Source: Adiantum capillus-veneris
Taxonomy: Eukaryota > Streptophyta > Polypodiopsida > Polypodiales > Pteridaceae
DNA length: 62,000 nt
Direction: 5' to 3'
Assembly: GCA_014529385.2 (NCBI GenBank)
Contig: CM043962.1
Coordinates: forward strand, 48,012,098 to 48,074,097
Made by a program: the position numbers and the translations under genes. The notes below the pieces were generated by a model that searched no databases, had not been told where the DNA came from, and saw only the letters and a list, made by a program, of their open reading frames with translations. Within the stretch, counting starts at the first letter, position 1, and each line of letters begins with the position of its first letter. Positions 35,491 to 44,118 of the stretch are shown here, in pieces.

Positions 35491-36829
35491 TTCTATGCAG
35501 TCACTACGTAGATTCTTGGGCTCTCTATCAGGAACAGGGAAGATGAACCCCGGCTTGAGATTGGGTGGTGTACGTTTGGTGTACATGGCCTTTCCCTTAC
35601 ACACTAGGCCACATGCAGCTAGCATAGGTGGGGTTCCTTTATGGAACCAATGGGATAGTGACCTTGTGGTTGCTGCATTCCTTCTGGCATCCGAGTTTCT
35701 TTTGGTGGATGGCATTATTCTGGCGACATGTCGTGCAGAACATCTTTCCATCGTCACTTCGAAGGCAGAGGGAGCTGGTTTCTAGCTGTTGAGGATATTG
35801 TACTTACGGCTACCGGAGGCTAGTTGTACGACTGTTCAGGACTATTTAGAGGGGGTATGTTGTTTTTTTGTTTTGATAATGAATAGTAAGTTCGATGTTC
35901 GTGGGTCAAAAAATAATGTTTTACTTGCTCCCCACAGGTTGGTACTTTGTTGCTAGACATTTTTTCGCCCCCTAGAACTGGTGGGTGTCGGCTTCCGAGG
36001 TACGATCGAGCGGATGGAGAGATTGCAGCAAATGTACGTGGCTTCTCTGTAGATGACGACATGTTGTGGGAGAAGCTACCAGGATCAGATTCCACATAGT
36101 GGACGCTTGATCGTATGGGCCGGCCTTATCGTAGAGGTGATGAGAGGAGTCCAGCGTTTGCCAGGTGGTAGAAATTTTTTGTTAGCTGTTTTTATTGTTC
36201 CTATAAAATTATAGGTATAATAAATCTAAAGGTAACTTTTTTTTTGTAGATGGCTACTAGGTACCTTCACAGACATGGGAGATGCTTTGTTGGATTGTTT
36301 TGCAGGAGTTGGGACATTAGCAGCACAATGTTTACTACTACGTAGACATTGCATCAGTTGTGAGAAGGATTGGGCAGTTTTCAGTGCTTGTTTGGAGCTA
36401 GCTCAGTGCCTACCTTCCGATTTAGGCTCGACATTGATGTTTCATAGGAGTGTAAGAGCTCAGGTAACTGAGCAACCGCGGCAGGTTTCCGAGCAGCTTC
36501 ATCCACTTGACCCACTATTCCCGACACCACTCAGCAGTCAAGGTGGGGCAGTAGCAGCACCATATCCCACTTTCACAGCCCCATTTTTGGCATGGCGTGC
36601 AACTGGACCGTCTCCCAGTGCATTCATTGCCTCCACATCTGAGGCCCCACCCGGGGTTGATCCATTGCCTCTTTCACTACCTGCAACCCCCCCCACATAT
36701 AGTTCATACCCTTTGCCATTTGGAGTAGTTCCCCCACCATTTGGTGCACTACCCCCGTTGGCACGACCTTTGTTTCCTCCTAGAGGATATGGCCCCCCAC
36801 CGCCCTTCTTTCCTCCACGTCACCCATGA
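35491..36829 (+). CDS. Exons 9-11: methyltransferase domain and Pro-rich tail
   Basis: Exon 35491-35854 reads VRLVYMAFPLHTRP, then DSDLVVAAFLLASEFLLVDG and IILATCRAEHLSIVTSKAEG. This is the motif IV-VII layout of N4/N6 methylases, where a DPPY/SPPY box is followed by a helix and a 'LL-x-dG-x-L' strand. Here the catalytic box reads AFPL. Exon 35938-36164 covers a variable recognition region, then ERSPAFARW (motif X-like). Exon 36250-36829 has GDALLDCFAGVGTLAAQCLL followed by CISCEKDWAVFSACLELAQ, matching motif I and the acidic end of the next strand. A tail of about 125 Pro-rich residues follows. The order IV before I defines the beta class. TAG codons at 35783 and 36097 interrupt it. Confidence 0.72.
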
Positions 36830-37007
36830 TGTATCACCCCCCATATGTATTTACTTTGGATGCAATGGAACTCATAGATTTGGGGTTTGCTATTTGAAAT
36901 AGATCGTAATTGTGTGTAAGGAACTTCTATTTCTCTTATTAATAGTGTATTAATGGTGTTTTTTGTTTGAATGTAAGTTGGTCGTGAAATGACAATCAAA
37001 TTTTAGT

Positions 37008-37009
<2 letters not shown>
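36830..37009 (+). other. 3' flank of the ParB-methyltransferase gene
   Basis: About 180 bp of AT-rich sequence between the stop and the (GA)n tract. No canonical AATAAA was seen; the close variant ATTAAT near 36938 may serve. Confidence 0.4.

Positions 37010-37091
<82 letters not shown>
37010..37091. repeat. (GA)n tract inside the right end of the transposon
   Basis: About 82 bp of pure GA, about 60-70 bp inside the right terminus, mirroring the GA tract at the same distance from the left terminus. Confidence 0.95.
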
Positions 37092-37094
<3 letters not shown>

Positions 37095-37160
37095 GTAGAT
37101 TGTCCCTTCTTTTGAGAATCCGCTTGCTCGATTCTTAAAAAGCGCTCGCCCAGACATCGC
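37091..37160 (-). repeat. Right terminal inverted repeat of the DNA transposon
   Basis: Complementary to 23544-23640, with the core GGCGAGCGCTTTTTAAGAAT in minus reading. Flanked outside by GTCCTCC (37161-37167), the same bases as left of 23544. Confidence 0.8.
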
Positions 37161-38216
37161 GTCCTCCTCCGGGCATGAGTGATGGGGATAGCTTCTGCCA
37201 AATGTGTAGCCTTTTTCTTTAATCGAGTGTATCCTAGGGTGTAAGGGGTATCCTTCTCTTCTTCCGAAGACTGGTACTCAGAAGGAGTATCTCGTGGGTT
37301 GGATCCCTCCTCCTGGTTGCTCCGAGCATCCAACTCTGTTTTCTCACTGTTTGAATCCCTTAGAGGTGCACTTTGCCTCGTTTGTTTGACTCCAGGATTC
37401 GGTCTTGTAGAAGGTCCTGCCACTGGTCTCACGGCTCTTTTGGGCCTATGGATTAGGTCTATCTGTGCTTAGGCAGGTGGTATATCATCAATCATACCCA
37501 ATGCTTAATAGGATATTCGTGTGAGCATGGGTCCTCCGTTCATGTAAGCTTTACTTCTTTGACCACCCTTTAGATTTGCTTCCACAATTGTGTCAAGAAG
37601 GTAGTTGCCAAAGTCGCAACTGACCACCCCGCCTTCAACCAAACCCATCGCCATCACCACTTCCATATGCAACAAAGATTGAGTATATCTGGGTGGCTTC
37701 TGTACCTTGAAATGTTGAGATATAAGACGCAACGGTAGTTCCATTTCTGAGTAGATCAGGTCCTGATATGTCAGCTTGTGACCACATTGCTTCAAAAAGG
37801 CCCTATCATTATCGATTGCCTTTGTTTTCTGCAAGAGTTTGTGCGTCCCTTGCGGTAGATGGAGGGCTTCATTTATGATTTCACCTGTAATTTTTACCTT
37901 AACGACTGCCCCGTCTTTGTCTGTCAGAGTTGCTTCCCCATTGTACTTAATTGTGCTTATGAGCTCGTCCAAAATCCGTTCCCCAAGGAGGAAGTCTTAA
38001 GAAATTGTCGAGCTGTAAACACCTGACCCCTACTTGCACTTCTGGATTCTGGTGCAAAGTCCAAATTTCCTGGGGAAAGATGGTGGCCTCTACAATTTCT
38101 CCGTCTGCGGCTTGAAACCTTCCAATGAAAATGTTTGTCGGAATTGCTTCAAGTACTTGTTCTGTGAGGTGAGCTTTCTCATTTGATGAGATGTTGGTTA
38201 TCTCATAGGGTGCCAC
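37161..38216 (-). pseudogene. Extra ORF of giant Gypsy, N-terminal part
   Basis: Three minus-strand frames in series: 38216-37947 (IFIGRFQAADGEIVEA, then GVRCLQLDNFLRLPPWGTDF), 37972-37505 (KVKITGEIINEALHLPQGTH, YLLDTIVEANLKGG) and 37432-37161 (acidic/basic linker EKTELDARSNQEEGSNPRDT). The first two overlap by a frameshift. It resembles the plant-transposon-associated ORF seen in other plant retrotransposon predictions, recognised only by style. There is no transmembrane segment, so I do not call it env. The protein continues at 23543 after the inserted transposon. Confidence 0.65.
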
Positions 38217-38428
38217 ATGCCATTGCTTCTGTGCTTTCCTTCAAGGCATCCTGTTGCCAATTTGCAAGTGAAATCAGATTTTAGCCATTGATCAAAATTT
38301 CAAAAAGTGTAAACTTCACCATAAAATAAAAAAGTGAGCTTAAATCTGTCAAAACTACTCCAAATTTGACCAAATTTCACTAGTGCACCTCGGATTACTA
38401 TGAAACAGATAGATTTTGGCAAAAAGGG

Positions 38429-39550
38429 ACATGGATCGCGATCCATGTTGGAAAGCTTTTTAAAAATTCTAACTTTGGGAAGTTGTCCCTGGGCATAAGG
38501 GGATGCTACTGAGCAATTTTCTATGGATTTAGAGCTAAAGGTACATGGATCGCGATCCATGTTGGGCAATATATTGGAGAACTGCTGATACCATCTAGTA
38601 GGGTTCATCTTGATTATGACTTGGTCCAAAAAGTTTGGGATTTGGATTAATGGTTTGACACTTAGGCTAAATTTTGGAAATCATGTACAGACTCAGAGAT
38701 TTTGGCTTTTGGAAGTGGGTTTTTGGGATGCAAATGGCTTGACACTTCATGGCTTGGCTTTCTTGATCATACTGAATCAAATGGCATGGGTTTTACTTAT
38801 TTTGGCCAAAAAGGTACATGGATCGCGATCCATGTTGGGAAGCATTTGAACACAGTTCTTGTGCACATTGGTTCCTATAGGTTTTCCTAGTACACTGGTG
38901 AACTTTTTTCAACTTTGGACATGTTTTTCCATAGTTTTCCCCATTTCTTAGTGTATGGCCTTTTTTTTTTTTTTTTGACCAAATCTTTTTCTGGCCACCA
39001 CTTTTGGAGTCATGTTTTGCTTGAAATCTCTCCTTGCATTGATTTCTGATAGTTGAGATCTGTAGTTCATAGCTTTGCTTGGTTTCCTGGCAAGTTTCCC
39101 CAGACTTTGAATTCTTTTGGGAAGGCAAACTGAATCTTACAAGTTTCACCATTTTGCAAGTATACTTTTGCTTGGTTTTGATCCCATCACCATTCTTAGG
39201 TTACAATTGCTTGTTGATAGACGTCGAGGAACGTTTGAAGTTTTTCAAATTACTTTAGCAGTACTTTTGACCAAAAGACCATTTACAAACTGACTGTAGA
39301 AATCCAGGTGGATCTGATGAGCTTTAGAGCATTGTTTGTGATCATTTTGCAACCCCAGGACTATTGGTACATTGTCCAGCTAGTGAACCTCTTTGATCCT
39401 GATTTTGGCAAAAAGGTACATGGATCGCAATCCATGTTGGGAAGCTTTTTGCAAAAACAGTCATGGGGCTTTGTTCCTGGGCCTCTATAGTTGCTCCTGT
39501 AGAAGTTTCCTTGATTTTAGGGTTTTGGGAACATGGATCGCGATCCATGT
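38429..39550. repeat. Palindrome cluster, left block (5 copies)
   Basis: Copies at 38429-38448, 38543-38562, 38816-38835, 39418-39437 and 39531-39550. Four are perfect; 39418 has CGCAAT for CGCGAT. Most share the wider context GGCAAAAAGGT before and TGGGAAGC after. Start-to-start spacings are 114, 273, 602 and 113 bp. Confidence 0.97.
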
Positions 39551-39846
39551 TCCAGCACATTTTCCTATTGTTCTTAGTTTGGCTGATTCTGCCAGGTAGT
39601 TGGGGTCTATTGATGAAGTTTTTCTTATTTCTGATGGGTTTTGGACTCCCACATTGACCCTGTGAGTTTGCCGATTTTGTGACCGTGTACTTCTTTGATT
39701 TGTTGTTTTGGTACTGTTGATGCAATATGGGTCACACACACATGCTCTTGCAAGGTTAATGATCATACCTGTCAAATCTGGTGTAGTGAGATCCACCGAG
39801 GTGGTCGCAGCGGGCAGAAGCAATTCTGAAAACCCTATTCTCCTAT

Positions 39847-39848
<2 letters not shown>

Positions 39849-39928
<80 letters not shown>
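39849..39928. repeat. (TC)n microsatellite
   Basis: About 80 bp of pure TC within the noncoding block of the giant Gypsy. Confidence 0.95.
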
Positions 39929-39935
<7 letters not shown>

Positions 39936-40521
39936 AATGAGCTTCTGTTGCCCTTTTTTGACTATATGATCCCAGTCTACCCGGAAGGCCCCATTTATAC
40001 TTACCTTCATTGCTCATATCTTGTTGGGCACATCACCTGCGGTTCGAACCGTTCGTCATTCTGACACTCGGTTTACAAATGGCGTCCGATCTGCAGTTTT
40101 GATCCTTCAAAAGTTGGTCCAAAATTCATTTTGTGTTGAATTTTTCCATATTTGCCATGGTTGTAGTCCTTGCTTTGAAGTTTCGGCATTTGCTTTCAAA
40201 AGTCGATTCTGACTTTCCTGGCTCAACTTATCAATTTTTTGTTGATTACCTGTCATTTTTTGCGTTTTTGTTAAAGAAAATTATTTACAATGATTATTAG
40301 TCGGCCAAAATTATCCAAAATTAGTGTCACCTCCCTTATATACATACTCTTATTCTTGTATTAGATCGTAACGATATGGCTCATGATTATGCCAACTAAG
40401 AGTCTATCAGGCTCCGAAAACTTGTGTTTTTTAAGGAAACGAGAAAAAAAGAAAACGAAAAGAAAAGAAAAGAAAAGAAATAGGATGATAGTAATGGTAT
40501 ATACAAGTGGTACTCCAACCG

Positions 40522-40557
40522 CTTTTCCCCCTTCCTAAAGTGAGTCGTCCGCGACGA
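40522..40557 (-). promoter_or_regulatory. Internal polypurine-tract-like motif with hairpin
   Basis: On the minus strand AGGAAGGGGGAAAAG (40522-40536) nearly repeats the terminal tract AGGAAGGGGGGAA (21025-21037). Next to it TCGTC/GACGA (40545-40557) can pair as a small hairpin, as at the terminal site. Either a central polypurine tract or the edge of an older LTR. Confidence 0.5.
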
Positions 40558-40564
40558 GCATGTG

Positions 40565-40945
40565 TCAGAGTGCATGGGAATAAAGCACGTGTCTATGCAT
40601 ATCCGTATAGTGTGGCTCTATGATGCTCATGGAGGATATGCATGGGAAAACAAATTGTTGTGCAAGAGATAGGTGTTGAACAATATGTTCAGTGGCTGCA
40701 GCTGGTGGGGAGGTTCCTTGGAAGCTGCGTGGCCCGAATAATAGCAATTGTAGAGGCCGTGCTCTGTGTTTGGCTGTGAACTGTAAAAGTTTTAATGTTG
40801 CCGATGGTGTCGGTTGTTGGCATTTTTTGGGTTGCCATAGAAGTTCCCTAGGGGTGGATCCACTAGAAGAGGCATCGTGAAGGCGATGTTGTTTCGGTTT
40901 CCATACCCATTTGAGTGTGGTTGGATGTCGAAGAGAGTGGTCCAA
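40565..40945 (-). other. Open frame after second protease, unknown
   Basis: A 126-codon frame, basic and Ser/Gln-rich, with no recognised motif. It could be the C-terminal end of the giant Gypsy polyprotein or chance. Confidence 0.3.
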
Positions 40946-41032
40946 CGGTTAAGGCCGTTTGACAACAGCGGTGGGCAATTCGTGATGGTTTAAATTTTAG
41001 GCAATGTAGGTTTACGGGTATTGATTTGGCAT

Positions 41033-41590
41033 TTAGGTATCCACAATTGCCTGGGCTTGGTTTCCATGATTGATTTCTTGACTTATATTTTCGTAACCTT
41101 GGTGATGGATGATTGTTGAGCTATCACATGTGGCGAAGGTAGAGGTTCCCATCCATAGTCCATTTGTACGAATGGCGTGGCTAAAGATTGGCCCACATGT
41201 TCGATGCGTAAAGTGTTGTCCTGCCAGTTTGGTGTTTCCTGATAAGTGCGCATCCACGGCATGCTCAGAATAATTGCTTCGTTGAGCTGATGATCTTCGA
41301 CCACATGAAATTGATGTGGATACACTGTTCCCTCAATGTTGATTGGCAAATTTATGTGGCCTAGATTGTCCATAGTACCTCTGTTGGAGACCTTGAACCC
41401 CATAGTGTTTGGCATTAGAGGTTCCTGTGTGATTTTTCTGAAAGTGGAGTAGTTAACCACATTAGCTATGGCCCCTGTATCCACTAACGCTCTTTCGGTG
41501 GTGCCATCGGCAAGTTGTAACTAAATACGTAGATCCATTCCTCCTAACCATGTAGTCGCCGTTTGTATGGATGCTATCGGAGAATGCTGA
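41033..41590 (-). pseudogene. Second retroviral-type aspartic protease, after integrase
   Basis: The frame 41484-41083 opens with DTGAIANVV. Upstream codons in the same frame (LQLADGTTERALV) complete the protease entry strand, and the end has ILSMPWMRTYQETPNWQDN, like the ILG-MPWL box. It is in the same frame as the integrase tail 41868-41617, separated by two TAG codons, so it looks like a C-terminal domain of the same polyprotein. The ordinary protease of the element lies at 45878-46475. A protease downstream of integrase is not the standard Ty3/gypsy arrangement. Alternatives are a fused fragment of another element or a domesticated-type extra protease. Confidence 0.7.
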
Positions 41591-41616
41591 TTAGCCACTA
41601 CCTGTTGTTCTTTCCT

Positions 41617-42721
41617 CTAGAGGTTTGATTTTTCCCCGCGTTTCAATATTCTGAGTTTGGCCTCTTGCTGTGCTTGTTCCCGAATGTCCTGTGCTTGACA
41701 TCTGCATTGAGCTGCTGCATGGAGTGTTGCGAGTTCGTTTGGTGTCAGCAGAAGAAGATATTTCTTTAACCTGCAACCACTCGTCCAGTTAGGCATCTCC
41801 TCTCCTGCCAATGTTGCAAGTTTAACGGCTCCACTTTGCGATATATCATGGATCACAAAAGGCCCCATTCCTCACTTTTTGAGTTTTTTTGGAGTGTTGT
41901 TTCAGGGTGTACATGAGAACGTAATCCCCTTTCTGGAACTCCTTACCAATCACGTGTTGATCATGAAAAGCTTTCATTTGCTTTTTCTGAGCATATATCC
42001 CAGCTATCGCTTTGAGTTTAGTTTCATCTAATTGTTCTAGGGTTTCTAGTCTCTCCGATAGCTCATGGCCCGTCCATCCTAATTGTGTTGCCACCCTGAG
42101 GGATTTGATTAGGAATTCCAATGGTAGTATCGCATTAATTCCGAAGACCAGGTTAAAGGGAGTCGTGCCAATGGAAGTTCTAAAAGCTACACGGTAAGCC
42201 CATAAAGCTGTGTGTAATTTATGATCCCAATCATTTCTTGAGTCACTAACTATTTTGGTGAGCACGGTGCATAGGATTTTGTTGGTGCTCTCTGCCTGTC
42301 CGTTGGCTTGCGGATAATAGGGTGCTGACTTTTGATGGACCACCATGAATTCGTCAAGGAGAGTCTCAAATGACGTCGTTCACAAAGTGTGTTCGTCTAT
42401 CGCTTACTATTTCGATTGGTAGTCCATACCGCGTAAAGACGTTTTCGAAAAGGAGCGAGCTGTAGTCCTTGCATCATTTTTTTGGGTTGCTTTGGCTTCC
42501 GCTCACTTTGTCATGTAATCCGTAGCTACAATAATGTATTGTGCGTGTGTCCTATATCTTGGAGGGTTGATGGGACCAATGAAGTCAATGCCCCATTTGG
42601 AAAAAGCGCGAACTTCCATCATCGGGCCTCAGTGGCATGTCATCTCTCCGTAGGGGTGGTTTTGTGCGTTGACCTTCTTCAATCGTTTGACGTATGTTGT
42701 TGCATCCATGAATAGGGTCGG
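41617..42721 (-). pseudogene. Giant Gypsy integrase core and C-terminus
   Basis: In order on the minus strand: FSKWGIDFIGPI (first Asp), YIIVATDYMTK followed by an in-frame TGA, IEIVSDRRTHF (second Asp) and YYPQANGQAESTNKIL (Glu), all near 42620-42270. The open frame 42346-41846 then runs through LWAYRVAFRTSIGTTPFNLV. The tail 41868-41617 has GPFVIHDISQSGAVKLATL, a GPF-type C-terminal domain. No chromodomain is evident, consistent with a non-chromovirus. Frameshifts near 42360 and 41860 and TGA codons break it. Confidence 0.88.
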
Positions 42722-43339
42722 TCACCATATACCTGAGTTTAGCACTAGCTTTGCCATTTTATCAGAGAAGTTTCCTCCGGGTTGTCCCGCATGTGCGTGA
42801 TCGAGGATGATGTAATATTTGCTTTTCGTAGCACACAGCTGTAATTGTTCGTCTTTTCCCCGCCTATACAGTTGGTTGGTAATGAGTAGATAGTGTTTGG
42901 CCTCTTCCTCAACAATTTTCCTTCTTGATTTGTCCCATTCCTCTGGAAAGGTTTTGTTTTTTAAGTACTCAATGATGTGAGCACTCCATTTCGGTGCTTG
43001 TACTACTTGAAACATTGTGGCATGTTCCACTGCTAGCTGTATTATACATTTATCGCAAGATTTTACATATTTATGGACATTGTATTCCATGTTTGACCGG
43101 TAGATGCCCAGTCTTTGTAACCGTTGGCTTGTCTGTATTTCACCAGTGTGAAATCCCGTGTTTTGTAAATGAGCTTGTTTGAGGTAGTAGGTAGTATCTT
43201 CAGGTTGTACACATAGTCTCAGTATTCCATCCTTATCGTGTTTGTATAGCCGTCCTGCTAAAAGGATGAGATTCCGTGTTTGATGGATCATTGATGGTTG
43301 TCTTTCTATCTGCAAAGAGCCAATTGTGAGTAGTGGCAT
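42722..43339 (-). CDS. Giant Gypsy integrase N-terminal zinc region, apparently duplicated
   Basis: 205 open codons. Two similar blocks occur in series. The first reads GRLYKHDKDGILRLCVQPED, then HLQNTGFHTGE and SCDKC, a complete HHCC zinc finger. The second reads NQLYRRGKDEQLQLCATKSK, then DHAHAGQPGGNFSDKMAKLV; its Cys pair is replaced (RLKKVN in the following text). Normal Gypsy integrases have one. Duplication or a relic of recombination between related elements would explain it. Confidence 0.8.
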   Translation of the reverse strand: MPLLTIGSLQIERQPSMIHQTRNLILLAGRLYKHDKDGILRLCVQPEDTTYYLKQAHLQNTGFHTGEIQTSQRLQRLGIYRSNMEYNVHKYVKSCDKCIIQLAVEHATMFQVVQAPKWSAHIIEYLKNKTFPEEWDKSRRKIVEEEAKHYLLITNQLYRRGKDEQLQLCATKSKYYIILDHAHAGQPGGNFSDKMAKLVLNSGIW

Positions 43340-43354
43340 GACCTCTTCGCTCCA

Positions 43355-44098
43355 TCACGACACCATTTCTATGTTGAGCAGATATGAATCAGGAAGTTCA
43401 TCATCGGCACCCGCAGGTGCTTCCCCATCAAATAGTTGTGAAAGATGATCTGCTCTCTGGTGCGTGGTCCCCTTTTTTACAACCACCGTGAAGTCAAACT
43501 CAAGCAACAATATAAACGAGCAAACAATTCTTCTAGTGTTGCAAGGTTTGTTCACTAGATATAGCAGTGCTTGGTGATCCACGAAGAAGACAAACTTGTT
43601 TGCTAGAAGGTAGTGTCTAAATTTCTTGACAACATAGATCATTCCAAGGCCCTCTCTTTCTGTAGTGGTATAATTTCGCTCTGCGTTGTTTAGTTGTCGA
43701 CTGGAGTAGCAAATGGGAAAATCCATTTTCTTCTCTCCTGGCTGGGCTAATATGCACCCAATGGCATAGGCTAACGCATCCACATGGACATGGAATATTT
43801 TGCTCCAGTCAGGGGCTTGCAAAATTGGAGCTGAAATCAAATGTTGCTTCAATTTTTTGAAAGCCTGCTCACATTCCTCCGTCCATTCAAACTTAGTTAT
43901 GAGGGCGTACAATGGCTTAGCTATTACAACATACATATATATGAATCGCCGGTAGTATCCGCAATGCCCCATAAATGGTTGCACTTCTTTTATCTTCGTT
44001 GGTCTTGGTAGTGCAACAATTGTCTTCATCTTTTCTTGATCAGTTGAAATGCTGTTTTTTGACACTATGTGGCCCAAAATTCTACCCTGTCTCACCAT
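43355..44098 (-). CDS. Giant Gypsy RT thumb and RNase H
   Basis: 247 open codons. The RT end reads LGHIVSKNSISTDQEKMKTI, then GHCGYYRRFI, typical of the thumb/connection. RNase H starts at FHVHVDALAYAIGCILAQPG (with the first Asp), ICYSSRQLNNAERNYTTTER (with Glu) and FFVDHQALLYLVNKP (with Asp), and ends GTTHQRADHLSQL. Catalytic acidic positions appear intact. Confidence 0.92.
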   Translation of the reverse strand: MVRQGRILGHIVSKNSISTDQEKMKTIVALPRPTKIKEVQPFMGHCGYYRRFIYMYVVIAKPLYALITKFEWTEECEQAFKKLKQHLISAPILQAPDWSKIFHVHVDALAYAIGCILAQPGEKKMDFPICYSSRQLNNAERNYTTTEREGLGMIYVVKKFRHYLLANKFVFFVDHQALLYLVNKPCNTRRIVCSFILLLEFDFTVVVKKGTTHQRADHLSQLFDGEAPAGADDELPDSYLLNIEMVS

Positions 44099-44118
44099 GA
44101 AGGCACATTTTTCCGGGT

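Larger units (their letters stand above)
32600..36829 (+). pseudogene. ParB/Srx-like domain fused to DNA N4/N6-type methyltransferase, multi-exon, decayed
   Basis: Start ATG at 32600, after the TC-rich leader. Exons read from GT-AG junctions and frame: 32600-33330 (joint uncertain), 33408-33611, 33701-33989, 34076-34201, 34275-34502, 34593-34795, 34874-35254, 35348-35423, 35491-35854, 35938-36164, 36250-36829. Most junctions keep phase exactly. Order: ParB-like domain with DGNHR, helical middle with Trp-rich text, Lys/Arg-rich linker resembling nuclear signals (RGKRKKR), methyltransferase catalytic half, target-recognition region, then AdoMet motif I (LDCFAGVGT), and a Pro-rich tail. That is beta-class motif order. 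Breaks: in-frame TAG at 34185, 35783 and 36097; frameshifts near 33840 and 34655. Bacterial and phage DNA modification methylases share the ParB-methylase pairing. I infer a formerly functional cargo gene. Confidence 0.75.
23544..37160. mobile_element. 13.6 kb MULE-like DNA transposon carrying a ParB-methyltransferase gene
   Basis: The ends are inverted repeats. Left, GGCGAGCGCTTTTTAGGAAT (from 23575) matches the complement of the right end, GGCGAGCGCTTTTTAAGAAT (from 37150 leftward), and similarity runs outward to GATATTTCTAGGCGAG / GATGTCTGGGCGAG. GTCCTCC occurs just outside both ends (23537-23543 and 37161-37167), with similar bases around it: a target duplication of 7-9 bp. The element splits the extra ORF of the giant Gypsy, whose codons on either side join sensibly. 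Inside are a transposase gene (minus), a small ORF (minus), a divergent ParB-methyltransferase gene (plus) and a LINE. A duplication of about 9 bp plus a SWIM-bearing transposase fits MULE. Confidence 0.85.
38217..40521 (-). other. Noncoding block between pol and the extra ORF, with palindromes
   Basis: T-rich on +, with no convincing ORF. Holds five copies of the 20-bp palindrome ACATGGATCGCGATCCATGT (38429, 38543, 38816, 39418 with one change, 39531) and a (TC)n tract at 39849-39928. Similar text also fills the 5' leader at 54000-55697, so the element has two related noncoding blocks. Confidence 0.75.

Noticed and set aside
23544-37160. Kyakuja-Dileera-Zisupton (KDZ) type element, because those carry DNA-modification enzymes
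   Set aside because: The SWIM finger after the core, the Cys/His cluster and the likely 7-9 bp duplication fit MULE better; I saw no KDZ-specific motif. A phylogeny would settle it.
37161-38216. Envelope gene by position after pol
   Set aside because: No signal peptide or transmembrane segment was seen; the text is hydrophilic with coiled coils, so an additional ORF of unknown role is the safer call.
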